Below are positions 8,861-16,922 of a stretch of DNA of 37,352 nucleotides, one piece after another. The DNA is taken from NCBI RefSeq assembly GCF_022695985.1, contig NZ_JAAPBF010000049.1, forward strand, positions 1 to 37,352, read 5' to 3'. The position numbers were made by a program, and so were the translations under genes. The DNA is from Streptomyces sp. NP-1717. Its GTDB lineage: Bacteria; Actinomycetota; Actinomycetes; Streptomycetales; Streptomycetaceae. Every line of letters starts with the position of its first letter. Positions within the stretch are counted from its first letter, which is position 1. Below the pieces are notes generated by a model. It had not been told where the DNA came from. It ran no database searches and was given only the letters and a program-made list of their open reading frames with translations.

Positions 8861-8940
8861 TGGCGTCTTTCGGACTGACACATCCCACCCCGCCCCTCCA
8901 CAATGGCAGGCGCATGACATGCCATCACCGGGGAGGGAAC

Positions 8941-9696
8941 ATGAGTCCGCACCGCAACGAGAGACCGTTCCGAAGAGCGCTCCGCACGGCCGCGTCCGCC
9001 GTCGCGGCCCTGACCCTGCTGCTCGGCTGGTCCGCCGCCACCGGATCGACGGCGTACGCGCGGGAGGCAGGCGTCCCCGCCGCCACCGCGTCGACGGCCG
9101 CGACCGGCAAGGCCGTCGAGGTACGCGGCGGCAACGTCATCTACAGCAGCAGCGGAACCCGCTGCACCGTCGGCTTCAACGCCCGTACCAGCGCCACCTT
9201 CTTCGGCCTGGTGTCCGGGCGCTGCGCCCAGGGCTCCTCCAACTGGTACGCGGACGCGGCCCTGACCGTGTTCATCGGCACCACCGCCGGAGCGAGCTTC
9301 CCGGGCAACGACTACGCCCTCATCCGCTACATCAACAGCACGACGGTCACCTTCCCCGGCGAGGTCGCGCTCGGCGCCGGCGGCACGCAGGACATCACCC
9401 GCGCCGCGAACCCGACGGTCGGCCAGTCCATGTGCCACGTCGGCCGCACGACCGGCGTCCGCTGCGGCACCGTCACGGGCGTGAACCTGACGGTCAACTA
9501 CCCCGAGGGCTCGGTGAGCGGACTCTTCAGGTCCAACATCTGCTCCGAGCCCGGTGACGCGGGCGGTCCCGCGTACTCCGGCACGACCGCGCTGGGCATC
9601 ATCGTCGCCTCGTCCGGAAACTGCACGTCCGGCGGCGTCACCTACTACCAGCCGGTCGTGGAGTGGCTGTCGGTCTACGGGCTGTCCATGTACTAG
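8941..9696 (+). CDS. Secreted streptogrisin-like S1 pseudo-protease (catalytic His and Ser lost)
   Basis: Exported protein of 251 residues with a signal peptide (1 to about 40, twin Arg, hydrophobic stretch, 'TAYA' cleavage site). From about residue 60 it follows the streptogrisin B / alpha-lytic protease fold throughout: 'IYSSSGTRCTVGFNAR', 'FPGNDYALIRY', 'QDITRAANPTVGQ', 'TVTGVNLTVNYPEG', 'SGNCTSGGVTYYQPV'. The active-site His in 'AGHC' is Arg94 ('SGRC', codon CGC), the Asp is kept (Asp124), and the nucleophile in 'GDSGGP' is Ala207 ('GDAGGP', codon GCG). Disulfide cysteines are kept. Only some 20-25 residues separate signal peptide and mature domain, whereas active relatives carry a long folding pro-domain. 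It should therefore be proteolytically dead but folded, perhaps a binder or inhibitor decoy. ATG 8941 is preceded by GGGGAGGG; an upstream in-frame ATG at 8860 lies in the terminator and is rejected. Confidence 0.9.
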   Translation: MSPHRNERPFRRALRTAASAVAALTLLLGWSAATGSTAYAREAGVPAATASTAATGKAVEVRGGNVIYSSSGTRCTVGFNARTSATFFGLVSGRCAQGSSNWYADAALTVFIGTTAGASFPGNDYALIRYINSTTVTFPGEVALGAGGTQDITRAANPTVGQSMCHVGRTTGVRCGTVTGVNLTVNYPEGSVSGLFRSNICSEPGDAGGPAYSGTTALGIIVASSGNCTSGGVTYYQPVVEWLSVYGLSMY

Positions 9697-9712
9697 GGGA
9701 CCGCGGCGAGGT

Positions 9713-11083
9713 CTACCGCGGGCGGCGGCGAGCGGTGTCGCGTACGAGCGCCGGGCGCTTGTTGTCGAACTGCCAGTCCGGCACCAGATACCGCATCGCC
9801 GTCGCGTCGTCCCTGGCCCCCAGCCCGAGACTCCGGTACAGCTCGTGCGCCTCCTCCACCCGCTCCATGTCGAGCTCGACCCCGAGCCCCGGCCGGTCCG
9901 GCACCTGAAGCATGCCGTCCTCGATCTCGAACGGCCGGACCGTCAGCCGCTGGCCGTCCTGCCAGATCCAGTGCGTGTCGATCGCCGTGATGTCGCCCGG
10001 AGCGGCCGCCGCGACATGCGTGAACATCGCCAGGGACACATCGAAGTGGTTGTTGGAGTGCGACCCCCAGGTCAGCCCCCACGCCTCGCAGAGCTGCGCC
10101 ACCCGCACCGAACCGTTCATCGTCCAGAAGTGCGGGTCGGCCAGCGGGATGTCGACCGCGTCCGCGCGTACGGCGTGCCCGAGCTGCCGCCAGTCGGTGG
10201 CGATCATGTTCGTCGCGGTACGCAGCCCGGTCGCGCGGCGGAATTCGGCCATGGTCTCGCGGCCCGAGTACCCGCCCTCCGCGCCGCACGGGTCCTCCGC
10301 GTACGCCAGGACGTCGCGCAACTCACGGCCCAGCGACACTGCTTCGGCCAGCGGCCAGGCACCGTTCGGGTCCAGGGTGATCCGCGCCTCCGGGAATCGT
10401 TCGGCCAGCGCCCGCACGGCCGCCGCCTCCTCGTGCCCCGGCAGCACACCGCCCTTGAGCTTGAAGTCCTGGAAGCCGTAACGGCGCCTGGCCGCCTCGG
10501 CGAGCCCGACGATCGCCTCCGGGGTCAGCGCCTCCTCGTCGCGCAGCCTCAGCCAGTCGTCCCGCGCGTCGCTCCCGTCGCGGTACGCCAGATCGGTACG
10601 CCCCCGGTCACCCACGTAGAAGAGATAGCCGAGAACGGGCACCCTGTCGCGCTGCAGTCCCTCGCCCAGCAGCGCGCCCAGGGGCAGCCCGAGGTGCTGC
10701 CCGAGCAGGTCGAGCAGCGCCGATTCGAGCGCCGTGACCGCGTGCACCGTGACCCGCAGATCGAAGGTCTGGGTGCCGCGCCCCGCCGTGTCCCGGTCGC
10801 CGAAGCGCTCGCGTACCGCGCGCAGTACGGCGTGATGGTCACCGACCGACCGCCCCACGACCAGGTCCCGTGACTCATCCAGCGTCGTCCGGATGCCCTC
10901 GCCCCCCGGCACCTCACCGACGCCGGTACGTCCCTCGGAGTCGGTCAGGACGACCAGGTTGCGGGTGAAGTGGGGAGCGTGCGCGCCGCTGAGATTGAGC
11001 AGCATGCTGTCCTGCCCGGCGACGGGTATGACGCGGACCGAGACGATCTGTGGCGGTCGTGCACCGGGTGCGGGGGCGCTCAA
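9713..11083 (-). CDS. gudD: Glucarate dehydratase (enolase superfamily)
   Basis: Dehydrates D-glucarate (and often L-idarate) to 5-keto-4-deoxyglucarate in the cytoplasm, using Mg2+. The 456 residues are close to the 446 of the E. coli enzyme. Visible landmarks are 'GYLFYVGDR', the catalytic Lys motif 'FKLKGG', metal ligands in 'ITLDPNGAW' and '[16 protein letters not shown]', '[12 protein letters not shown]', and the catalytic-His motif '[18 protein letters not shown]'. The likely start is TTG at 11083 with AAGGA upstream. A LysR gene precedes it on the same strand, and inverted repeats in the 133-base gap suggest direct control. The next enzyme of the pathway, 5-keto-4-deoxyglucarate dehydratase, is not in the window. 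It converges with the pseudo-protease gene with only 16 bases between stops. Confidence 0.93.
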   Translation of the reverse strand: MSAPAPGARPPQIVSVRVIPVAGQDSMLLNLSGAHAPHFTRNLVVLTDSEGRTGVGEVPGGEGIRTTLDESRDLVVGRSVGDHHAVLRAVRERFGDRDTAGRGTQTFDLRVTVHAVTALESALLDLLGQHLGLPLGALLGEGLQRDRVPVLGYLFYVGDRGRTDLAYRDGSDARDDWLRLRDEEALTPEAIVGLAEAARRRYGFQDFKLKGGVLPGHEEAAAVRALAERFPEARITLDPNGAWPLAEAVSLGRELRDVLAYAEDPCGAEGGYSGRETMAEFRRATGLRTATNMIATDWRQLGHAVRADAVDIPLADPHFWTMNGSVRVAQLCEAWGLTWGSHSNNHFDVSLAMFTHVAAAAPGDITAIDTHWIWQDGQRLTVRPFEIEDGMLQVPDRPGLGVELDMERVEEAHELYRSLGLGARDDATAMRYLVPDWQFDNKRPALVRDTARRRPR

Positions 11084-11150
11084 GGGGAGTCCTTCCGGAT
11101 CGGTGCGGGATACGGCTCTCGCTACCGAGGAAGCTAGGACGCGTACGCAT

Positions 11151-11189
11151 ACAGGTCAAACACCTGTTTCGTATGCTGCGATACCGAAA
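11151..11189. promoter_or_regulatory. Inverted repeats upstream of gudD, probable LysR operator
   Basis: ACAGGT (11151-11156), 5 bases, ACCTGT (11162-11167), directly followed by TTTCGTAT (11167-11174), 6 bases, ATACCGAAA (11181-11189), an imperfect dyad. The elements GCGATAC and ATACCG recur, the second inverted, in the region upstream of the LysR gene. Two adjacent dyads match the recognition-plus-activation site layout of LysR regulators. Confidence 0.5.
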
Positions 11190-11216
11190 TTGAATGGGAC
11201 GCTCGGTCCCGCACCC

Positions 11217-12092
11217 TCACAGATGCCGGAGCAGGGCGTGCAGCGCCGGATTGTCGTTGCCGGTGCGCCAGGTGAGCGACAGCTCGACCGGCGCCGGGGC
11301 CGCCAGGCGCACGTCCCTGAAGACCACGCCCGCGTAACGCAGTTGGGTGGCGGCCTCCGGGACCAGCGCGATGCCCCAGCCGCCGTTCACCAGGGCGAGG
11401 ATGCTGTGGACCTGGCTCAGATACTGGCTGAAGGCGGGGGCGATGCCCGCCGCCCGGAAGACACTGATCAGCAGCTCATGGAAGTAGCGGGACTCCTTGG
11501 TGGAGTACATCAGCACGTCCTGCCGGTCGAACGCGGCGATGTCGAGCTCGCCCTCGCCCTCGGCGAGCGGGTGGCCCGCGGGCAGCGCGGCCACGAGCCG
11601 TTCCGTGGCGGCGGGCCGGGAGCTCAGCTCCGGGCTGTTCACCGGAGGCCGTACCAGCCCCAGGTCCAGGCTCGACTCGGTCAGCGCGTCGAGCTGGTCG
11701 CCGGTGACCATCTCGCGCAGGACGATCTCCACCCCGGGCATGACCGCGCGGGCGGTGTCGAGGACCCTGCCGAGCATGGAGTACGCGCTGGCGGCGGTGA
11801 AACCGATGGCGATCGCGCCCGCCTCGCCGGTCGACACCTGGCGTACGGCGATCGTGGCCTGCTCGGTCTGGCGCAGGATGCGGCGGGCCTCGTGCAGGAA
11901 CGCGCGGCCGGCGGGCGTCAGCCGCACGGAACGGTTGGTGCGGTCGAAGAGCTGGACCCGCAGGGTCGCCTCAAGGAGCTGGATCTGGCGGCTGAGCGGC
12001 GGCTGCGTCATCTGAAGCCGCTCGGCGGCCCGCCCGAAGTGCAGTTCCTCGGCGACGGCGACGAAGTTGGTCAGCTGGACGAGCGTGAACAA
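11217..12092 (-). CDS. LysR-family transcriptional regulator, probable regulator of gudD
   Basis: DNA-binding regulator of 291 residues. The N-terminal winged helix-turn-helix (1-60) is classic: 'LTNFVAVAEELHFGRAAERLQMTQPPLSRQIQLLEATLRVQLFDR'-type sequence, followed by a linker helix and a periplasmic-binding-like effector domain (about 90-290; 'AIGFTAASAYSMLGRVL', 'LDLGLVRPP', 'VNGGWGIALVPEA'). The effector could be glucarate or a related sugar acid, judged only from gudD next door. TTG at 12092 is used, with GGGAG 7 bases upstream. It is divergent from the DUF1348 gene, so that gene may also be a target. Confidence 0.9.
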   Translation of the reverse strand: MFTLVQLTNFVAVAEELHFGRAAERLQMTQPPLSRQIQLLEATLRVQLFDRTNRSVRLTPAGRAFLHEARRILRQTEQATIAVRQVSTGEAGAIAIGFTAASAYSMLGRVLDTARAVMPGVEIVLREMVTGDQLDALTESSLDLGLVRPPVNSPELSSRPAATERLVAALPAGHPLAEGEGELDIAAFDRQDVLMYSTKESRYFHELLISVFRAAGIAPAFSQYLSQVHSILALVNGGWGIALVPEAATQLRYAGVVFRDVRLAAPAPVELSLTWRTGNDNPALHALLRHL

Positions 12093-12103
12093 TGATGCTC
12101 TCC

Positions 12104-12154
12104 CGGTATTGATGGATTCGATTGCGGCGGTGGGCGAGAATCGTTTCGCGATAC
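12104..12154. promoter_or_regulatory. Divergent promoter region with elements shared with the gudD operator
   Basis: CGGTAT (12104-12109, the complement of ATACCG) and GCGATAC (12148-12154) both recur at 11178-11186 in the gudD operator region; a GATTC/GAATC pair lies between them. This is the likely autoregulatory site of the LysR protein and may also control the DUF1348 gene. Confidence 0.35.
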
Positions 12155-12215
12155 TAGCCCCGGACCCGGCTCAAGCCCACCGCATGGTCGGCACGACCGT
12201 CCTGAGGAGATGCCC

Positions 12216-12674
12216 ATGACCGTCCGCCCGCCCGTACCGCCGTTCGACCGTGCCGCAGCCCTGAAGAAGGTGCAGGCCGCCGAGGACGCCTGGAACACCC
12301 GCGACCCCGAGCGCGTCGCTGCCGCGTACACGGTCGATTCCGTCTGGCGCAACCGCGACACCTTCGTCACCGGGCGCCCGGCGATCGTGGAGTTCCTGAG
12401 CGCCAAGTGGTCGCGGGAGCTCGACTACGCGCTCCGTAAGAACCTGTGGGCGTTCGACGGCGACCGGATCGCGGTGCGCTTCCAGTACGAGTGCCGCGAC
12501 AGCTCGGGGCAGTGGTGGCGCAGCTACGGCAACGAGCTGTGGGAGTTCGACGGGAACGGGCTGATGCGGCGCCGCGAGGCGAGCATCAACGACCTGCGCA
12601 TCGACGAGTCCGAGCGGCGTGTGTTCGGTGCGCGTCCGGAGAGCGAGCACGGGAGCGAGTTCCCGATCCGGTGA
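12216..12674 (+). CDS. DUF1348 (NTF2/SnoaL-like fold) protein
   Basis: Small cytoplasmic cone-barrel protein of 152 residues. It carries the full DUF1348 signature: '[22 protein letters not shown]', 'SVWRNRD', '[17 protein letters not shown]', 'RIAVRFQYE', '[15 protein letters not shown]', '[13 protein letters not shown]'. The family is widespread with no firmly known reaction. GAGGAG at 12204-12209 favours ATG 12216 over ATG 12210. It is transcribed away from the LysR gene. Confidence 0.9.
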   Translation: MTVRPPVPPFDRAAALKKVQAAEDAWNTRDPERVAAAYTVDSVWRNRDTFVTGRPAIVEFLSAKWSRELDYALRKNLWAFDGDRIAVRFQYECRDSSGQWWRSYGNELWEFDGNGLMRRREASINDLRIDESERRVFGARPESEHGSEFPIR

Positions 12675-12709
12675 CCGGGTGGTCCCGTGGTCGGGTGTGA
12701 ACGGGCGCG

Positions 12710-13330
12710 CTATACGGCGCGGATGGCGATCCCCGGGTACGAGAGCACCAGACCCGACTCGTCGTAGACCAGCCGGCAGCGGAAGTCGAAGACCGGGGCC
12801 GAGTAGTCGTAACACTGCCGGGGCCCCTCGTCGGCGGTGCGCCGGTACTCCTGGTCGAGACGTTCGACGGACAGGTCGAGCGCCCGTACGTACGCGGCAG
12901 GCGCCGCCGTCAGCGTCCCCACGGGCAGCCGGAAGCGGTGCACGGGAAGGGCGTTGGTCATCGCCGACGACTCCAGATCGACGTCGAGACACCCGTCGAG
13001 ATACGGCGCCGGCGCCCCGTCCACCCGCCAGCGGCCCGCTCCGTCGGCCTGGAGCACCGTCGAGCGCGTTCCGGCCTCGGACCGGGAGGTGACGACGGCC
13101 CGGCGCGTCACCCAGCCGGAGTCCAGGGTGATGTCGTAGTCCACCGTCCAGGTCCGGCCGTCCTCGACGGCGGTCGTGCACCCGACGACACGCAGCCAGT
13201 CCTGTCCGCGCGGTGTGTGCTGGTCCCGCCGTACGTCGCCCGAGCGCCGGAAGTAGACGACCTCGAAGCCCTGCCGCGCGTGCTCGTGCGCCCATGCGGC
13301 GGTCGCGGGCGGCGGTACGAAGGTACTCAT
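12710..13330 (-). CDS. Putative glycolipid-binding protein (PF06475 family)
   Basis: A 206-residue protein with no signal peptide. The pattern of aromatic and charged strands ('FEVVYFRR', 'DWLRVVGCTTAVEDGRTWTVDYDITLD', 'GWVTRRAVV', 'GRWRVDG', 'LDGCLDVDLESSAMTNALPVHR', 'FDFRCRLVYDESGLVLSYPGIA') is that of the PF06475 family, whose members form a beta barrel and are called glycolipid-binding on limited evidence. 'CLDVDLESSAMTNALPVHR' is the most diagnostic part. It appears monocistronic, converging on the DUF1348 gene with about 35 bases between stops. The biological role is unknown. Confidence 0.85.
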   Translation of the reverse strand: MSTFVPPPATAAWAHEHARQGFEVVYFRRSGDVRRDQHTPRGQDWLRVVGCTTAVEDGRTWTVDYDITLDSGWVTRRAVVTSRSEAGTRSTVLQADGAGRWRVDGAPAPYLDGCLDVDLESSAMTNALPVHRFRLPVGTLTAAPAAYVRALDLSVERLDQEYRRTADEGPRQCYDYSAPVFDFRCRLVYDESGLVLSYPGIAIRAV

Positions 13331-13407
13331 CCCCGTACGGTTTCACGACCCGCCCGCCCGTGGGAGGCGGACGCGCGATCCGGAGAGTCCGTGAAGACGC
13401 CGCGAGA

Positions 13408-13998
13408 TCACCCGAGAGGCTGCCGGCCGCCGCCGGTCGCGAAGGCCACGATCTCCTTGAGGCCGGGGGCGTAGCCGTCCGCCGTGTCGACCTCGATCCA
13501 TGGCGCGTCGACCGCCACCCGGTCGAATCCGTCGTGGCTCCGGGTGTGCGCCGCCGGATCGAGCGGCGCCGCGGGTTCGTGCGCCGCGCGTACGGGATCC
13601 TCCTCGGCCCGGCGCAGCCGCCGCGCGAGCGCCAGCTCCGCGTCGACCGAACAGTGCACGACCCGAAGCTCGGCCCTGTCCCGCAGAGGCTCCAGACCGG
13701 GCCGCCACAACCGGTCCTGGAAGGCGGCCTCCGCGACCGTCGTCACCCCGGCGCGGAGCAGCAGGTCGAGCACACCGAAGAACGCGGGCAGTGTGCGGCG
13801 GTTCAGCGCGTCGCCGAGGTCCGGTGTGAACCCGGGTGTGGCGTGGACCATGCCCTCCTTGATCTCGTCCCGGCAGACGGCGGGGCAGCCCACGGCGCGT
13901 GCGATCTCGTGCGCGAGCGTGGTCTTGCCGGTGCCCGGAGGCCCGCTGACGACGATCAGCGTCGGTTGCGGGCCCGGGCCCGTCTTCGTATCCGCCAC
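13408..13998 (-). CDS. P-loop kinase-like ATPase (AAA family)
   Basis: A 196-residue small-molecule-kinase-like protein. Walker A is 'VSGPPGTGKTTLAHEIA' near residues 17-33, followed by 'CRDEIKEGM' (substrate-binding region as in gluconate/chloramphenicol-kinase-like enzymes), 'VTTVAEAAFQDRLWRP' (Walker B-like) and an Arg-rich lid ('ALARRLRRAEEDPVR'). The substrate cannot be told from the sequence. GTG 13998 has no ribosome site, but a -10-like CACAAT ends 6 bases upstream, so the mRNA is probably leaderless. It is divergent from the GNAT gene, with only 41 bases between starts. Confidence 0.85.
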   Translation of the reverse strand: MADTKTGPGPQPTLIVVSGPPGTGKTTLAHEIARAVGCPAVCRDEIKEGMVHATPGFTPDLGDALNRRTLPAFFGVLDLLLRAGVTTVAEAAFQDRLWRPGLEPLRDRAELRVVHCSVDAELALARRLRRAEEDPVRAAHEPAAPLDPAAHTRSHDGFDRVAVDAPWIEVDTADGYAPGLKEIVAFATGGGRQPLG

Positions 13999-14004
13999 AC
14001 CACC

Positions 14005-14033
14005 ATTGTGGAGGACTTCGGCACTGCGACAAT
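14005..14033. promoter_or_regulatory. Symmetric bidirectional promoter for two leaderless genes
   Basis: Plus strand: TTGTGG (14006-14011), 16 bases, GACAAT (14028-14033), 6 bases, ATG 14040. Minus strand: TTGTCG (14032-14027), 16 bases, CACAAT (14010-14005), 6 bases, GTG 13998. Each -35 lies on top of the other gene's -10, and both predicted transcripts start at about their start codons. Neither gene has a Shine-Dalgarno sequence. Confidence 0.65.
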
Positions 14034-14039
14034 GCCCGC

Positions 14040-14546
14040 ATGATCGTGAGACTCGCGCGGGAGCGCGACCTGCCCGGCTTTCTCGGCCTCGCCGCCCAGG
14101 TGGAGCACTGGTTCGGGCCGATGGTCGACGATCCCGGCTTCAGTGAGGCCGTGGTCGAGCACATGCGTGGCTCCAGGGCACTCGTCGCCGTCGGCGCGGA
14201 CCCCGGCCCGGCTCCGGATGCGGGCGTGGCACCGCCTCCTCAACCACCCCTGCTCGGCGGCCTGTTGTTCGGGTCGGACGCCCCTGTCCTCCACATCCAC
14301 TGGCTCGTCGTCTCGGGCCGGGCGCGCGGACGGGGAGTCGGCGCCGCGCTGATGGCGGAGGCCATGAGGAGGCGCGTCACCGGCCCCGGGACCGTCGAGG
14401 TGGTCACCTTCGGGGCCGACCACCCGGGCGCCGTCGACAGCGGCGCGCGCGTCTTCTACGAGCGACTGGGCTTCACCCCCGCCGAGATGACCGAGCCCGG
14501 TCCGGAGGGCGGCTCGCGGCAGGTCTACCGACTGGCCGTCAGCTGA
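14040..14546 (+). CDS. GNAT-family N-acetyltransferase
   Basis: Acetyl-CoA-dependent acetyltransferase of 168 residues, substrate unknown. The fold is clear: 'VRLARERDLPGFLGLAAQV' (first strand and helix), 'LHIHWLVVSGRARGRGVGAALMAEAMRR' with the acetyl-CoA pyrophosphate loop 'RGRGVG', and the terminal 'ARVFYERLGFTPAEM'. A Pro/Ala-rich insert sits at about residues 55-70. The start has no ribosome site and lies 6 bases after a good -10, so it is probably leaderless. It shares a promoter region with the P-loop kinase gene. Confidence 0.9.
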   Translation: MIVRLARERDLPGFLGLAAQVEHWFGPMVDDPGFSEAVVEHMRGSRALVAVGADPGPAPDAGVAPPPQPPLLGGLLFGSDAPVLHIHWLVVSGRARGRGVGAALMAEAMRRRVTGPGTVEVVTFGADHPGAVDSGARVFYERLGFTPAEMTEPGPEGGSRQVYRLAVS

Positions 14547-14586
14547 CCGGGGGCGACCCGAACAAGCCCACGGGGCAAAGCAGTTG

Positions 14587-14617
14587 GTCACCGCGCGCAT
14601 GCCCGTGGTGACATAAT
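14587..14617 (+). promoter_or_regulatory. Leaderless promoter with overlapping inverted repeat
   Basis: CATAAT (14612-14617) ends 7 bases before the ATG at 14625, and no Shine-Dalgarno sequence is present. The dyad GTCACC (14587-14592) / GGTGAC (14607-14612), 14 bases apart, overlaps the presumed promoter and could bind a regulator. Confidence 0.45.
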
Positions 14618-14624
14618 CCGGCGC

Positions 14625-15413
14625 ATGACATCTGGCACCCCAAAGCCGCAGATCGACACCAGCAAGCCGCACCCGGCCCGGCTCTACGACTACTTCCTGG
14701 GTGGCAAGGACAACTACCCGGTCGACCGGGAGCTGGCGGAGAAGCTGGCCAAGGGGGCGCAGCGGGGCGCGCAGATCAACCGGGAGTTCATGCACCGTGC
14801 CGTCGCCTGGGCGGCCAGGAGCGGGTTCGACCAGTTCCTCGACATCGGGACCGGCATACCCACCCAGCCCAACCTGCACCAGATCGTGCAGAAGATCGTC
14901 CCGTCCGCGCGGATCGTCTACGCGGACAACGACCCGGTCGTGCTCCGGCACGCCGAGGCCCTGCTGATCAGCACCGACGAAGGGGCGACCGACTACGTCG
15001 AGACCGACGTACGCCAGCCGGCAGAGGTCCTCGAACACGCCCGCCGTTTCCTGGACTTCGACCGGCCCGTCGCGCTGTCGCTCGTCGCGGTCCTGCACTT
15101 CCTCGGGGACGACGACGATCCCTACAGCGTCACCCGGACCCTCGTCGACGCCCTGCCGTCGGGCAGTCTCCTGATCATCTCGCACGGCACCGCCGACTTC
15201 CTGGACCCCGAACAGGCGAAGAAGGTCACCGGCACCTATCAGTCCGGCGGCATCACCCTGCGGCCCCGCACCCGGGCGGAGGTCGAGCGGTTCTTCGACG
15301 GGCTGGACCTGGTGGAGCCGGGGCTCGTCCGCGCCCCGGAGTGGTTCAGGGACACACCGGCGCCGGCGGACGAGGAGAGTGGCTTCTACGTGGGAGCGGC
15401 GCGCGTGCGCTGA
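14625..15413 (+). CDS. SAM-dependent methyltransferase, PF04672 (DUF574) family
   Basis: A 262-residue class I methyltransferase of a family expanded in actinomycetes. The family hallmark 'HPARLYDYFLGGKDNYPVDRE' region near the N-terminus is followed by the SAM-binding 'FLDIGTGIPTQPNLHQI', 'RIVYADNDPVVLRHAEALL', 'DRPVALSLVAVLHFLGDDDDPY' and a C-terminal 'EESGFYVGAARV'. The substrate is unknown; the gene stands alone between the GNAT and an MFS gene and gives no clue. Confidence 0.9.
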   Translation: MTSGTPKPQIDTSKPHPARLYDYFLGGKDNYPVDRELAEKLAKGAQRGAQINREFMHRAVAWAARSGFDQFLDIGTGIPTQPNLHQIVQKIVPSARIVYADNDPVVLRHAEALLISTDEGATDYVETDVRQPAEVLEHARRFLDFDRPVALSLVAVLHFLGDDDDPYSVTRTLVDALPSGSLLIISHGTADFLDPEQAKKVTGTYQSGGITLRPRTRAEVERFFDGLDLVEPGLVRAPEWFRDTPAPADEESGFYVGAARVR

Positions 15414-15429
15414 CCCCTTCGTGGCGCGC

Positions 15430-16638
15430 TCAACCGCCTGACGGCGCCTCCCTGTTGCCCCGGACCCGCAGTTCGTACAGTCCGACACTCGCCGCCAGCA
15501 CCGCCACGCACCCGGTGAAGATCAGGCCCACGGTCCGCAGCTCCAGCACCAGGGTCAGCGCGCCGATGCCGATCACCGGCAGTGAGATGCCGATGTAGGC
15601 GACGACGAAGAACGTCGAGATCGTGCCGCCGCGCGACTCCGGCGGCGCCGCCGCGCCGATGGCCGTGATGGCCGCCCGGAACGCCAGCCCCTGCCCCAGA
15701 CCGCCGCAGACCACGCCGACCACCAGCAGCGGCAGCGACTCCACGAACAGCGACGCACCCACCAGGACGAGGCCCGCCACCAGCACCAGGCTGCCGCCCG
15801 GCAGCGCGGCCGACGCCCCGACCCTCCCCATCAGGGACTGGCCGACGGTCGAGGCCAGGAAGACCGAGAACACGACGGCTCCCGAGACCGCCAGATTGCT
15901 CTCGCCCAGGGTCGTCGCGATGAACGTGGGGGACACCGCCGTACACAGACCCAGGAGCGAGAAGCCGGCGAACGCGGCCAGCGCCGCCGGTGCGAAGACC
16001 CCGCGTACCTGCGCCGGCACCTTCAGCCCCTGGGGGTGCAGCCTCGGCCGGCGCGTACGGCGTTGCACCGTCTCCGGCAGGAACCAGGTCAGGACGGTGC
16101 CCACGGCCACCAGCGCCAGTGCCGCCGCGAACGGCAGCCGCAGCGGCGACGGCGCGTACTGCGCCAGCAGCCCGGCCAGCAGCGGACCGCAGCCGAGGCC
16201 GCCCATGTTCGCCGCCGTGGCGGCCAGCCCCGCCCGCGCCTCGCGGCCCGGCGGCGCCAGCTCCATCACCGTGGCGGTGGCGGCGCCGCTGAACAGCCCG
16301 GCGGCGAAACCCGACAGGAGGCGGCCGGCGAAGAGGAAGGGCAGCCCGCCCTCGGTCAGGAAGCAGACGGCGCTCGCGGCGGAGAGCCCGAGCCCGATGA
16401 ACAGCACCGGCCGGCGGCCCGCCTGGTCGGAGAAGTTGCCCGCGAGCAGCAGGACGGCGATGACCCCGAACGCGTAGACGGCGAAGACCACCGTCACCAT
16501 GAACTCGGAGAAGCCGAGCTCCTCGCGGTAGAGCCCGTACAGCGGGGTGGGCAGCGTCGTACCCAGCATGCCGATCGCGAAGACGACCGCGGCGCCGAGA
16601 TAGCCGACCGACAACCGTCGTGTGCTGCGCTGCGGCAT
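15430..16638 (-). CDS. MFS transporter (12 TM helices)
   Basis: Cytoplasmic-membrane exporter-like protein of about 402 residues with 12 predicted helices. Motif A is 'GNFSDQAGRRPVLF', a central basic loop follows helix 6 ('RRTRRPRLHPQGLK'), and 'GLGQGLAFRAAITAIGAAAPPESRGGTIS' lies late in the protein. It most resembles the large group of uncharacterised Streptomyces drug/sugar efflux MFS proteins; the substrate is unknown. GTG at 16644 is also in frame, but GAGGA is better spaced for ATG 16638. It converges on the PF04672 methyltransferase gene. Confidence 0.88.
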   Translation of the reverse strand: MPQRSTRRLSVGYLGAAVVFAIGMLGTTLPTPLYGLYREELGFSEFMVTVVFAVYAFGVIAVLLLAGNFSDQAGRRPVLFIGLGLSAASAVCFLTEGGLPFLFAGRLLSGFAAGLFSGAATATVMELAPPGREARAGLAATAANMGGLGCGPLLAGLLAQYAPSPLRLPFAAALALVAVGTVLTWFLPETVQRRTRRPRLHPQGLKVPAQVRGVFAPAALAAFAGFSLLGLCTAVSPTFIATTLGESNLAVSGAVVFSVFLASTVGQSLMGRVGASAALPGGSLVLVAGLVLVGASLFVESLPLLVVGVVCGGLGQGLAFRAAITAIGAAAPPESRGGTISTFFVVAYIGISLPVIGIGALTLVLELRTVGLIFTGCVAVLAASVGLYELRVRGNREAPSGG

Positions 16639-16665
16639 GGGCACGCGTCCTCACCCGTTCAAAAA

Positions 16666-16677
16666 GGGAACATTCCC
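16666..16677. promoter_or_regulatory. GGGAA-CA-TTCCC dyad upstream of the MFS gene
   Basis: A 5-2-5 inverted repeat 28 bases upstream of the MFS start codon, placed where a repressor could block it. No regulator gene is adjacent. Confidence 0.3.
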
Positions 16678-16835
16678 TCCATATCCTCGGTCCGGCGGCG
16701 CGGCATGTCCAACGAAGGATCAGCTCCCCACTCCGGCACGGACTCCGAACTGGGTTCCCGCATCGCCCGGTTGGCGCGCCGGACGGTTGCGCCCTGGCGG
16801 CGGTCATCGATGCCGGGATACACGCCCATCGGGTG

Positions 16836-16858
16836 AATCGTATGTTTTAGATGCGATT
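16836..16858. promoter_or_regulatory. Imperfect dyad in the MFS/glycosyltransferase divergent region
   Basis: AATCGTAT (16836-16843) and ATGCGATT (16851-16858) form a 7-of-8 inverted repeat in a locally AT-rich stretch about 65 bases before the glycosyltransferase start at 16923. It may be an operator or part of that promoter. The remainder of 16678-16835 shows nothing further. Confidence 0.3.
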
Positions 16859-16922
16859 TCTTAATATTCGCCCCGTGGCGTGTCCCGTGGGCCCGCTGGG
16901 CGCCGCCAGGCAGCGTTGGGCC

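Noticed and set aside
8860..8940. Longer start (ATG 8860) for the pseudo-protease
   Set aside because: It would begin at the foot of the preceding terminator hairpin, has no ribosome site and would bury the signal peptide; ATG 8941 has GGGGAGGG.
16666..16677. GGGAACATTCCC as an NF-kB- or CIRCE-like named operator
   Set aside because: The 5-2-5 dyad is too short to assign to a known regulator; kept only as a low-confidence site.
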